A stretch of 5,899 nt of DNA from Bacillota bacterium. Its GTDB lineage: Bacteria; Bacillota; Clostridia; Clostridiales; Clostridiaceae. Each line of letters begins with the position of its first letter. Position 1 is the stretch's first letter. The stretch lies in assembly GCA_023399035.1 (NCBI GenBank), contig JAEWQX010000201.1:1-5899 (forward strand), read 5' to 3'. Positions 1 to 5,459 of this stretch are shown piece by piece. A program made the translations under genes and the position numbers. The notes below the pieces were generated by a model. The model saw only the letters and a list, made by a program, of their open reading frames with translations, was not told the DNA's origin and searched no databases.

Positions 1-29
1 TCCTTGTCTCCACTTGTACTTAAATGATA
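1..29 (-). pseudogene. Continuation of the cell-wall repeat frame past the amber codon
   Basis: Read in the same frame after the TAG at 32-30, these bases encode YHLSTSGDK. This continues the fourth repeat (compare WYHLSSRG in copy three). The gene therefore once ran on, or still does if the stop is a sequence error, past the left edge of the window. The rest of the gene is not visible. Confidence 0.6.
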
Positions 30-389
30 CTATTTTCCTTCTTTATCCTTAAGCCATCCTGTATCCATAGCTCCTCTTGAACTTAAATGATACCATTTTC
101 CATCAGTATCTTTAAACCATTCTGTAACCATAGCTCCGCTTGAACTTAAGTAATACCATTTTCCGCCATCTTTTACCCAGCCTGTTGCCATGTTTCCATT
201 TGAATAGAAATAGTACCACTTTCCATCAATAAGCTTCCATCCAGTTGCTTTCACTCCATTTTCAGTCCAGCTCCAAATGTTTTGAGAATCTTTGTTCCAA
301 ACCGCCTGTACACTTTCTGTGTTTAAACTTAAGATTGTACTGCTCGTCAGAACCGACACTATAACTTTCTTAATTGCTTTTCTTTTCAC
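30..389 (-). CDS. Secreted choline-binding-type cell-wall repeat protein, interrupted by an amber codon
   Basis: This is the N-terminal part of an exported surface protein that probably docks to the cell wall. Residues 1-29 form a signal peptide: a basic start (MKRKAIKK), a hydrophobic core and a likely cleavage after VQA (residue 29). From about residue 39 the protein is built of roughly 20-residue aromatic repeats of the CW_binding_1 (choline-binding) type: TGWKLIDGKWYYFYSNG (49-65), TGWVKDGGKWYYLSSSG (69-85), TEWFKDTDGKWYHLSSRG (89-106) and TGWLKDKEGK (110-119). The third copy has TEW for TGW. The start is GTG, preceded by AAAGGGG at a usable distance. The frame ends at TAG (32-30) exactly where the other repeats have the Trp of GKWY, and repeat-like codons continue to the window edge. 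In this family such repeats usually flank a catalytic or adhesion domain; none is visible here, so the function beyond wall binding is unknown. Confidence 0.8.
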   Translation of the reverse strand: MKRKAIKKVIVSVLTSSTILSLNTESVQAVWNKDSQNIWSWTENGVKATGWKLIDGKWYYFYSNGNMATGWVKDGGKWYYLSSSGAMVTEWFKDTDGKWYHLSSRGAMDTGWLKDKEGK

Positions 390-426
390 GAGTTTACCCC
401 TTTATCTTTAGTATAATATTATTAAT

Positions 427-457
427 ATGATAAATTATCTAATCTGACATTTATCAT
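427..457. promoter_or_regulatory. 9-bp perfect inverted repeat upstream of the cell-wall gene, possible operator
   Basis: ATGATAAAT (427-435) and ATTTATCAT (449-457) are perfect inverted copies separated by 13 bases, so the half-site centres are about two helical turns apart. The pair sits just upstream of the likely -10 of the minus-strand cell-wall gene. That position would suit a regulator, but the arms are A/T-rich and may be chance in such DNA. Confidence 0.3.
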
Positions 458-662
458 GGATGCTTAATATACATGTTTTAGTAACTTTTATTACATAAAC
501 CACACATTTCACTATTCTATCATAAATATACCATAAATAATAGAAGATATATTTGGTATTAACTATTTTTTACAATACATAATTGATTTAAATCTGTAAT
601 ATGTACTGCTTTTAATTTTTATATTATGTTCATTTCATAATAAATTATTTCATCATATTACA

Positions 663-698
663 AAAGCAGCCTTTCAATAATTTATGAAAAGCTGCTTT
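663..698 (-). terminator. Hairpin, probable intrinsic terminator
   Basis: AAAGCAGCCTTTCA (663-676) pairs with TGAAAAGCTGCTTT (685-698) over 14 positions with one mismatch and an 8-base loop. The flanking T tracts are short in both directions. The minus-strand reading is preferred because the upstream gene (1043-900) and the next gene (389-30) are both on that strand, so the hairpin would separate their transcripts. Confidence 0.55.
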
Positions 699-899
699 CC
701 TACGTAATGCTTAAAATGAAGTTATAGTCATACAAATATGTTTTAGCATGAGATCATGAGATTTTGTTTAAGTATTAAATGACAATTGTAATCATATGGG
801 TTTATTTTAAAGATTAATCATTATTATATAAGTACTGGCCTAACAATACTATAATAATATCCTCAATATGCTTTGTTAGAAAACAAACTATTGAAATTC

Positions 900-1043
900 T
901 TAAAGCTTATTAAAAGTAATATCCTTACCTCTTGAAACAAGATTTTTATTCTTTAAATTATTTCTTTCGGAATAAGCCTTAACTCTGCTTTGCGAAAAGT
1001 CACCTGTGTTTTGTATTAACTTTTCCTTTTTTTCTTCTGACAC
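900..1043 (-). CDS. Unrecognised 47-residue lysine-rich small protein
   Basis: A short reading frame begins right after an excellent ribosome binding site: AGAAGGAG (1060-1053) followed by ATGATGAAT and then GTG (1043-1041). The GTG start gives a spacing of 9 bases and is preferred. Two in-frame ATG codons (1052 and 1049) lie 0 and 3 bases from the AGGAG and are possible alternatives adding two or three residues. The product begins MSEEKKEKLIQNTGDFSQSR and ends SRGKDITFNKL. It is strongly charged, with many Lys, Asn and Glu, and has no membrane segment, signal peptide or cysteine. I do not recognise a family. It lies about 70 bases downstream of the ATPase gene on the same strand with no clear terminator between, so it may be the second gene of that operon. 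Function unknown. Confidence 0.6.
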   Translation of the reverse strand: MSEEKKEKLIQNTGDFSQSRVKAYSERNNLKNKNLVSRGKDITFNKL

Positions 1044-1121
1044 ATTCATCATCTCCTTCTAATCTTAGTATTTCTCATTATCGAATACTTATTCTTAGAA
1101 AAGATATACAAATGTATTAAT

Positions 1122-2417
1122 TTACTGCCAGTTATTTTTCTTTAAATCACCTTCAAGCCAATTCATAAACTGTTTTGCAGTTCTTGGTGATCTGGCATTT
1201 TGGTATCTCGCCCACTTTAATGCTTCTTTATGAAGATATTCTCTGTCTACATCTATTTTCCTTGATTCTGCTATTCCATCTACTATAGCAAGATATTCCT
1301 TCTGATCTGGTGAGTAAAAAGATACAGTAATACCAAATCTGTCTGATAATGAAAGCTTTTCTTCCACACTGTCCATAGCATGGATTTCATCTCCTCTTTC
1401 ACTGAATGTTTCCTTTATTAAATGCTTTCTATTGGTTGTTGCATAAATGAGGATATTATTTGATCTGTTTTCAACACCGCCTTCAAGGATTGTCTTAAGT
1501 GCTGAATAACTTGCCTCTCCATTTTCAAATACAAGATCATCAACAAACACAATAAATTTAAGATTTTTATTCTTCAATATTCTTATTATCTTTGTAAAGT
1601 CTACAAGCTTATCCTTGTCGACTTCTATAAGTCTTAATCCATCCTTATAGAATTCATTTATTATTGCTTTAACAGTAGAAGACTTTCCTGTTCCTCTCTG
1701 TCCATATAATAATAGGTTGTTTGCATTGTATCCATTTAAAAACTGTTTTGTATTTTCAATTATCTGCTTCTTTTGATCTTCATATCCTACAAGGTCCTTT
1801 AATCTTACTGGATCTGGAGCATCTACTCCTCTTAAGTAAGCATTTCCATCTTCATTTTCCCATACAAATGCCCTGTATTCACCAAAAATTCCTGTACCGT
1901 ACTGCTTGTAAAATTCAATTATATTATCAAGGGATTCTCCCCATCCATCACAATTTAAAATGCTTAATTTAAGCTTATCTATTTCCTTATATGAACTGTA
2001 TTCCTTATTTGTATCCACTTCAAAGTCCATAAGATTTCTTACCATTTCATCTTCAAAATCTATTGACTTAGTTTTATAAAGCATGATTTCCTTCAAGTCA
2101 GAAGAACTTATGCTGCATATGTATTCTAATGCCTTAAGTTCATATTTAACCTGCTTTATTATGTATTCATTGCTGAAGTCATTTGTGTCTATCATCCTTG
2201 TAAATGAATTATTGTCTAGGAATATCCTGTCTATTATATATTTCTTAAGTGAACTTCCATTTGACTTGTTTAAAAGTTCAAAAACGAAATCATTATAATA
2301 ATTCACTGCTTTTCCAAGGTTGACTTTTTCTTCATTTAGATATTCCAATAAAGCCTTGTATCTCTTTAGTACATCATCTTCCTTTAAATTAGTATAAATG
2401 CATAATGAATTTATCAT
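1122..2417 (-). CDS. DUF815-family AAA+ ATPase
   Basis: This is a 431-residue cytoplasmic P-loop ATPase of the DUF815 (PF05673) family, whose biological role is not established. The N-terminal half (about 1-210) has no motif I can name. The AAA+ core follows: Walker A GQRGTGKS (239-246), Walker B FIVFVDDL (288-295, Asp293/Asp294), then the family-typical run around LKTILEGGVENR. Next come the sensor-1-like ATTN (326-329), the family motif EKLSLSDRFG (353-362) with an arginine-finger-like Arg, and a C-terminal SPRTAKQF (410-417) with a sensor-2-like Arg412. The length is normal for clostridial members. The frame stays open to a TTG at 2471, but ATG at 2417 is chosen because AAGAGGAA lies 5 bases upstream and no ribosome binding site precedes the TTG. 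It has its own promoter at 2508-2536 and diverges from the permease gene. The family call is strong; substrate and partners are unknown. Confidence 0.9.
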   Translation of the reverse strand: MINSLCIYTNLKEDDVLKRYKALLEYLNEEKVNLGKAVNYYNDFVFELLNKSNGSSLKKYIIDRIFLDNNSFTRMIDTNDFSNEYIIKQVKYELKALEYICSISSSDLKEIMLYKTKSIDFEDEMVRNLMDFEVDTNKEYSSYKEIDKLKLSILNCDGWGESLDNIIEFYKQYGTGIFGEYRAFVWENEDGNAYLRGVDAPDPVRLKDLVGYEDQKKQIIENTKQFLNGYNANNLLLYGQRGTGKSSTVKAIINEFYKDGLRLIEVDKDKLVDFTKIIRILKNKNLKFIVFVDDLVFENGEASYSALKTILEGGVENRSNNILIYATTNRKHLIKETFSERGDEIHAMDSVEEKLSLSDRFGITVSFYSPDQKEYLAIVDGIAESRKIDVDREYLHKEALKWARYQNARSPRTAKQFMNWLEGDLKKNNWQ

Positions 2418-2422
2418 TAAGC

Positions 2423-2430
2423 TTCCTCTT
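2423..2430 (-). promoter_or_regulatory. Ribosome binding site that sets the ATPase start at 2417
   Basis: On the minus strand this reads AAGAGGAA, 5 bases ahead of ATG 2417-2415. It supports the shorter 431-residue ATPase over the 449-residue frame that opens with TTG at 2471. Confidence 0.7.
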
Positions 2431-2507
2431 TTAATTTTTTCAAAATCTGTATGCAAATTCTGCGCCCCCAATTTTATTTTTTGCTAGTAATAATTTGTAT
2501 TATCATA

Positions 2508-2536
2508 ATTATATCATTTTACGCAATTAATTCCAA
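2508..2536 (-). promoter_or_regulatory. SigA-type promoter of the ATPase gene
   Basis: On the minus strand, TTGGAA (2536-2531), a 17-bp spacer and a perfect TATAAT (2513-2508) form a vegetative promoter. A TG one base ahead of the -10 gives it an extended -10. Transcription would begin near 2501, leaving an untranslated leader of about 84 bases before ATG 2417. Confidence 0.75.
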
Positions 2537-2608
2537 TTATTATTAATAAACATCATATTTTTTGCTAAATTCTTATGAGCTTAACAACTTGTCTATTATG
2601 TATACAAC

Positions 2609-2628
2609 TAATTAAACATGTTTAATTA
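2609..2628. promoter_or_regulatory. Perfect 20-bp palindrome between divergent promoters, candidate operator
   Basis: TAATTAAACATGTTTAATTA equals its own reverse complement across all 20 positions. It lies 20 bp upstream of the permease -35 and about 72 bp upstream of the ATPase -35. The position suits an activator or repressor of the permease promoter, or a shared regulator. The site matches no operator that I can name. Confidence 0.4.
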
Positions 2629-2647
2629 AAATATTTTATCAAAAGCC

Positions 2648-2676
2648 TTGTCTATTTTTTTGTGCAATGGTATAAT
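2648..2676 (+). promoter_or_regulatory. SigA-type promoter of the purine permease gene
   Basis: TTGTCT (2648-2653), a 17-bp spacer and TATAAT (2671-2676) preceded by TGG give an extended -10 promoter. The expected transcription start is about 2683. The promoter covers the first codons of the longest open frame, which begins with TTG at 2648, so that frame's first 12 or so codons cannot be part of this transcript. Confidence 0.75.
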
Positions 2677-2719
2677 AAGTCTGCGCTTATGCGTGGGAGG
2701 GCGAGGGAATATTGAAAGT

Positions 2720-4024
2720 GTGGACGAAAGGATGAATAATTTTTTTAAACTTAAGGAGCACAACGTTACTTTTAAAGGAGAACTGCTTGCAGCACTTACA
2801 TCATTTTTTGCAGCAATTTATATAATAGTTGTAAATGCTAGTATTTTAAGTGATGCGCATATAGCACTGGAACCGCTTATAATATCAACGGTTTTTGCAT
2901 CATTTACAGGATGCATGATAGCTGCATTTGTAAGCAATGCCCCACTTATAGTAATGCCTGGAATGGGAATAAATGCTCTTGTGACTTACACTATAGTTAA
3001 CACTTTAGGTCTTACCTTTTATGAAGCCCTTGCAGCAATATTTGTATCAGGAATATTATTTGCAGCTATTGCATTGACACCTCTTTCAAAAATACTGATG
3101 GATGCAATTCCTCATACACTGAAAGAAGCAATAACTGTAGGAATAGGACTTTTTATTGCATTTCTTGGTCTACAGAAATCAGGACTTGTAGTTGCAGATG
3201 GTTCTACTCTTGTAACAATCGGTAAGATTAACAGCCCAGAAGTTTTACTTTTCTTATTTATAATGATAATAACTCTTGTGCTGTTTTTAAAAAATGTACG
3301 AGGAAGTTTTTTGATTTCAATAATACTCGGTACAGTGCTTGCTATAGTATTGGGACTTGTAGATGTAAGCAGTTTAAGCTTTACTCTGCCAGACTTTAAC
3401 TCTTATAAGGAAATTTTCTTTAATATGAGCTTTAGCGCTATAGGAAGTATAAATTTCTGGATTGGAACATTTTCATTAACACTTATACTTGTTTTTGAAA
3501 ACATTGGAATTCTTTATGCACAGACTCATCAGCTTCTTAGTGCACCGGAAAAAGCATCAAAGTCACTGGCTGCTGTTTCATTTGCAACTATTGGATGTGC
3601 CCTGCTTGGATGCAGTCCCCCTGTTTCTACTGTTGAAGGTAATGCAGGAATGACTGACGGAGGACGTACAGGACTTACATCTGTTATATGCGGAATATTA
3701 TTTTTAGCATCATTATTTTTCATTCCGTTTATAAGCATAATTCCAAATATAGCAATTGCTCCAATACTTATAATACTAGGCTGTTTGATGGCCCTGAATT
3801 TAAAAAATATGAAGTTTGAAGATTTAAGTGATTTCTTCCCATGTTTCGTGACAATCATTACAATACCACTTACTTACAGCATCATTGATGGTATAGCATT
3901 AGGATTTATATTATATCCTATCTGCAAGATATGCACTAAGAAACAAAAAGAAATCTCAGTTCCTATGTATGTAACAGCCTTAATATTTCTGTTATATTTC
4001 ATAGTTTCAGGATTAATGCATTAA
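2720..4024 (+). CDS. NCS2/AzgA-type purine (adenine/guanine/hypoxanthine) permease
   Basis: This is a polytopic inner-membrane transporter of the COG2252 (AzgA/PbuG-like) branch of NCS2, expected to import a purine base by proton symport. About 12-14 hydrophobic segments are visible. In the 434-residue form, family marks are the N-terminal FFKLKEH (7-13), PGMGINA (80-86), VEGNAG with the conserved Glu306 (305-310), GGRTGLTS (314-321), and a C-terminal segment of the IPLTYSIIDGIALGFI type. Where canonical AzgA members carry FDTxGT, this protein reads FENIG (259-263), so its exact substrate is uncertain. The start is difficult. GTG 2720 has GAGGG 12 bases upstream. ATG 2732 begins the family-like MNNFFKLKEH but has only an adjacent AAAGG. 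The TTG at 2648 is inside the promoter. The leader is too short for a purine riboswitch. The stop lies within a long inverted repeat. Confidence 0.85.
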   Translation: MDERMNNFFKLKEHNVTFKGELLAALTSFFAAIYIIVVNASILSDAHIALEPLIISTVFASFTGCMIAAFVSNAPLIVMPGMGINALVTYTIVNTLGLTFYEALAAIFVSGILFAAIALTPLSKILMDAIPHTLKEAITVGIGLFIAFLGLQKSGLVVADGSTLVTIGKINSPEVLLFLFIMIITLVLFLKNVRGSFLISIILGTVLAIVLGLVDVSSLSFTLPDFNSYKEIFFNMSFSAIGSINFWIGTFSLTLILVFENIGILYAQTHQLLSAPEKASKSLAAVSFATIGCALLGCSPPVSTVEGNAGMTDGGRTGLTSVICGILFLASLFFIPFISIIPNIAIAPILIILGCLMALNLKNMKFEDLSDFFPCFVTIITIPLTYSIIDGIALGFILYPICKICTKKQKEISVPMYVTALIFLLYFIVSGLMH

Positions 4025-4060
4025 TATTTATATTAGCATCATAAATATTAATGCATTAAT
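4012..4060. repeat. 20-bp perfect inverted repeat spanning the permease stop codon
   Basis: ATTAATGCATTAATATTTAT (4012-4031) and its exact reverse complement (4041-4060) flank a 9-base loop. The first 14 bases of the left arm, ATTAATGCATTAAT, are themselves a palindrome and recur at 4047-4060, 35 bp apart. The RNA would form a 20-bp A/U-rich stem covering the last permease codons. Only TTT follows it, so it is a poor classical terminator; it might act in 3' end protection or as a paired protein-binding site. Confidence 0.7.
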
Positions 4061-4193
4061 TTGAAAAGATAATTAATGATAGTAATTTTAATTAGCATTT
4101 TAGTATTAAAATTTAGTAATATATTTAGTCACATGTATTCTTAATGAAACAATATTTAGCATCTATTATTTTATTAAGATACAATGGAACTAT

Positions 4194-4236
4194 AAAAGCA
4201 CCATAAATGATTGGCAAATCATTTATGGTGCTTTTT
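4194..4236 (+). terminator. Strong intrinsic terminator downstream of the permease
   Basis: AAAAGCACCATAAATGATT (4194-4212) pairs perfectly over 19 bp with 4217-4235, with loop GGCA, and ends in CTTTTT on the plus strand. The minus strand ends in GCTTTTATA, so it may also stop leftward read-through. It lies about 170 bases after the permease stop. Confidence 0.85.
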
Positions 4237-4433
4237 CCAACTTACAGTTAAATCAATGATCAAATTTATATAAGCCTTCTGCAATCTGTATTTTACATTT
4301 ATATTATAATTGTGTCTAAATAAATTTATTCTATATAGAAATTCCTTTTATAAGCTCACTTTGTATGAATAATTCAAACACCATATTGCAAATATCTTCT
4401 TATTTTTATACAAAAATTAATCTATGAAAAATA

Positions 4434-4473
4434 CAAAAAAAGTACAGCTATCAAGAAACAATAGCCATACTTT
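4434..4473 (-). terminator. Intrinsic terminator of the Nudix gene
   Basis: In minus-strand RNA, AAAGUAUGGCUAU (4473-4461) pairs with AUAGCUGUACUUU (4451-4439) as a full 13-bp stem with two G-U wobbles and a 9-base loop, followed by a run of U (to 4435). On the plus strand the same wobbles become C-A mismatches, which identifies the minus strand as the working direction. It lies about 100 bases after the Nudix stop codon. Confidence 0.8.
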
Positions 4474-4574
4474 AATAAATTATACTTATATGTTTAAAAG
4501 ACATTTATATTTATGCCCTTCATTCCATATTTTATTCATTTAATTTCTAATTTACCAGAAAAATCTCTTAAAGT

Positions 4575-5183
4575 TTAAAGATTGTCAAAAAGCTTTTCTC
4601 CAAAAATTATGAAGTTTTGTAAAACAAGATGGCATTTTATATCCATAAGACTGTTACCATTAATTATTTCCTTAGCTTCATCTCTAGAAATAAGTATAGG
4701 TTCGATGCATTCATCATCTTCCATATTATCAGTGCTAAGTTCCCCTTCACATGTGCAATAAACAAGATTTACACATTCATCTGTCATGCCCGGCGAAAGA
4801 TAAAGCTTGCTCTTATTTGAGATAATTTCTACAAGATCAAGACCTGTTTCTTCTTTTAATTCCCTTTTTACTGAAGTTTTAAAATCCTCACCTTCATCAA
4901 TAAGACCTGCTGTAAGCTCATACACAAAATCATTTACTGGAATTCTAAACTGTTTAACAAGAACAATTTTATTTGTTGGTTTGTGAAATGCTGCAATTAC
5001 AACTGCATCATCTTCATCTTTCTTATTTTTAAAGAATTTATCATTAAGAAACTCTTCACTTTTTCTTGTTGCAATCATCCATGACTTCTTATTTCCTACC
5101 CTGTTTTCGTATTCTGCTTCATACATGCTTAAAAATCTTGTCTTAGTCAAAGCTTTTAAATTTGTTACTTTACTCTGCTTCAC
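4575..5183 (-). CDS. Nudix hydrolase, ADP-ribose pyrophosphatase type
   Basis: This 202-residue cytoplasmic enzyme probably splits ADP-ribose or a related nucleotide sugar into AMP and a sugar phosphate. The full Nudix box is present at 93-115: Gly93, Glu99, Arg107-Glu108, Glu111-Glu112, Gly114 and Leu115 in the standard spacing, with the metal-binding glutamates intact. Two features fit the ADP-ribose subgroup: the lead-in VKQFRIPV...YELTAGLIDEGE, and a proline (Pro131 in LYLSPG) exactly 16 residues after the box, followed by Glu136. The start is GTG 5183-5181, with AGGAGG 8 bases upstream. It stands alone, with a probable promoter at 5262-5290 and its own terminator at 4434-4473. The Nudix call is certain; the substrate is inferred from the motif only. 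Confidence 0.9.
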   Translation of the reverse strand: MKQSKVTNLKALTKTRFLSMYEAEYENRVGNKKSWMIATRKSEEFLNDKFFKNKKDEDDAVVIAAFHKPTNKIVLVKQFRIPVNDFVYELTAGLIDEGEDFKTSVKRELKEETGLDLVEIISNKSKLYLSPGMTDECVNLVYCTCEGELSTDNMEDDECIEPILISRDEAKEIINGNSLMDIKCHLVLQNFIIFGEKLFDNL

Positions 5184-5261
5184 TCTTACATCCTCCTGTC
5201 ATTCTCAATTGAATAAATAATATAAAATTAATTTATATTCAAATTCCGTTAACTCATTTAA

Positions 5262-5290
5262 ATTATACTTCAAATTACTATATAATTCAT
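5262..5290 (-). promoter_or_regulatory. Possible promoter of the Nudix gene
   Basis: On the minus strand, a perfect TATAAT (5267-5262) stands 17 bp from ATGAAT (5290-5285), which matches the -35 consensus at only three positions. Transcription would start near 5255, about 70 bases before GTG 5183. Other A/T-rich hexamers nearby make this tentative. Confidence 0.35.
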
Positions 5291-5378
5291 CTTCTTTATA
5301 AAGAAAACATAATATTATATTACATATATATAATTATTGTATACCTACATCAGTAATTAATACTAGATAATATAATAA

Positions 5379-5459
5379 CTATTGCACCGATTTTGGGAAA
5401 AGTGGGAGTTTATTTCATTGAAAATTAAACAATTAAAGGAGGAAATCTCAGATGTTTAA
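5379..5459 (+). pseudogene. Remnant: last ~25 codons of a padR-type regulator gene
   Basis: After an in-frame TAA (5376-5378), a short frame reads RFWEKWEFIS then KIKQLKEEISDV and stops at TAA 5457-5459. It has no start codon context or ribosome binding site. The Trp-rich, then charged helical character resembles the C-terminal helix of PadR regulators that in Firmicutes lie directly upstream of DUF1048 genes. Its end overlaps the DUF1048 ATG (5452) by 8 bases, as expected for a translationally coupled pair, and the DUF1048 ribosome binding site lies inside its codons. The DNA-binding winged-helix part is absent from the window. The overlap and frame are seen directly; the PadR assignment is inferred. 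Confidence 0.5.

Larger units (their letters stand above)
390..899. other. 510-bp AT-rich intergenic region
   Basis: I see no convincing gene here. It holds the leader of the cell-wall gene, with a possible weak -10 (TATTAT or TATACT on the minus strand, about 411-419) but no clear -35. It also holds a 9-bp inverted repeat (427-457), a terminator-like hairpin (663-698), a tandem copy of CATGAGAT (747-754 and 755-762), and a weak hairpin TTTGTT/AACAAA (872-887) just downstream of the 47-residue gene. The remainder is unstructured A/T sequence with frequent stops. Confidence 0.6.
4025..4574. other. 550-bp AT-rich convergent intergenic region
   Basis: This lies between the plus-strand permease and the minus-strand Nudix gene. 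It holds most of the inverted repeat at 4012-4060, the terminator at 4194-4236 and the minus-strand terminator at 4434-4473. The 200 bases between the two terminators contain nothing I can identify. A 39-codon frame from 4424 lacks a ribosome binding site and is made of the second terminator, so it is not called. Confidence 0.6.

Noticed and set aside
747..762. Tandem CATGAGAT repeat as a CRISPR or iteron
   Set aside because: Only two 8-bp copies exist and there is no spacing pattern, so it is most likely chance.
864..893. Hairpin just downstream of the 47-residue gene as its terminator
   Set aside because: The stem is A/T-rich, has an internal loop and is not followed by a T run; the hairpin at 663-698 is a better candidate.
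1721..1972. 83-codon plus-strand frame
   Set aside because: It lies opposite the DUF815 ATPase gene, has no ribosome binding site and shows no family features; it is a shadow of the real gene.
2083..2298. 71-codon plus-strand frame
   Set aside because: It is also antisense to the ATPase gene, with a low-complexity hydrophobic product and no translation signal.
2418..2471. Longer ATPase N-terminus from TTG 2471
   Set aside because: No ribosome binding site precedes it, while ATG 2417 has AAGAGGAA at proper spacing and a family-like start.
2648..2719. Longer permease N-terminus from TTG 2648
   Set aside because: TTG 2648 is the -35 element of the permease promoter, so these codons are mostly not transcribed from it; the extra residues do not resemble the family.
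2677..2731. Purine riboswitch ahead of the permease
   Set aside because: The transcribed leader is too short and has none of the conserved loop or junction bases of the purine aptamer.
3529..3858. 109-codon minus-strand frame
   Set aside because: It is antisense to conserved permease helices, has no ribosome binding site, and its sequence mirrors the permease codons.
4424..4543. 39-codon plus-strand frame starting MKNTKK
   Set aside because: It has no ribosome binding site and its first codons are the Nudix terminator hairpin.
4629..4820. 63-codon plus-strand frame
   Set aside because: It is antisense to the Nudix gene, including its conserved region, with no start signal.
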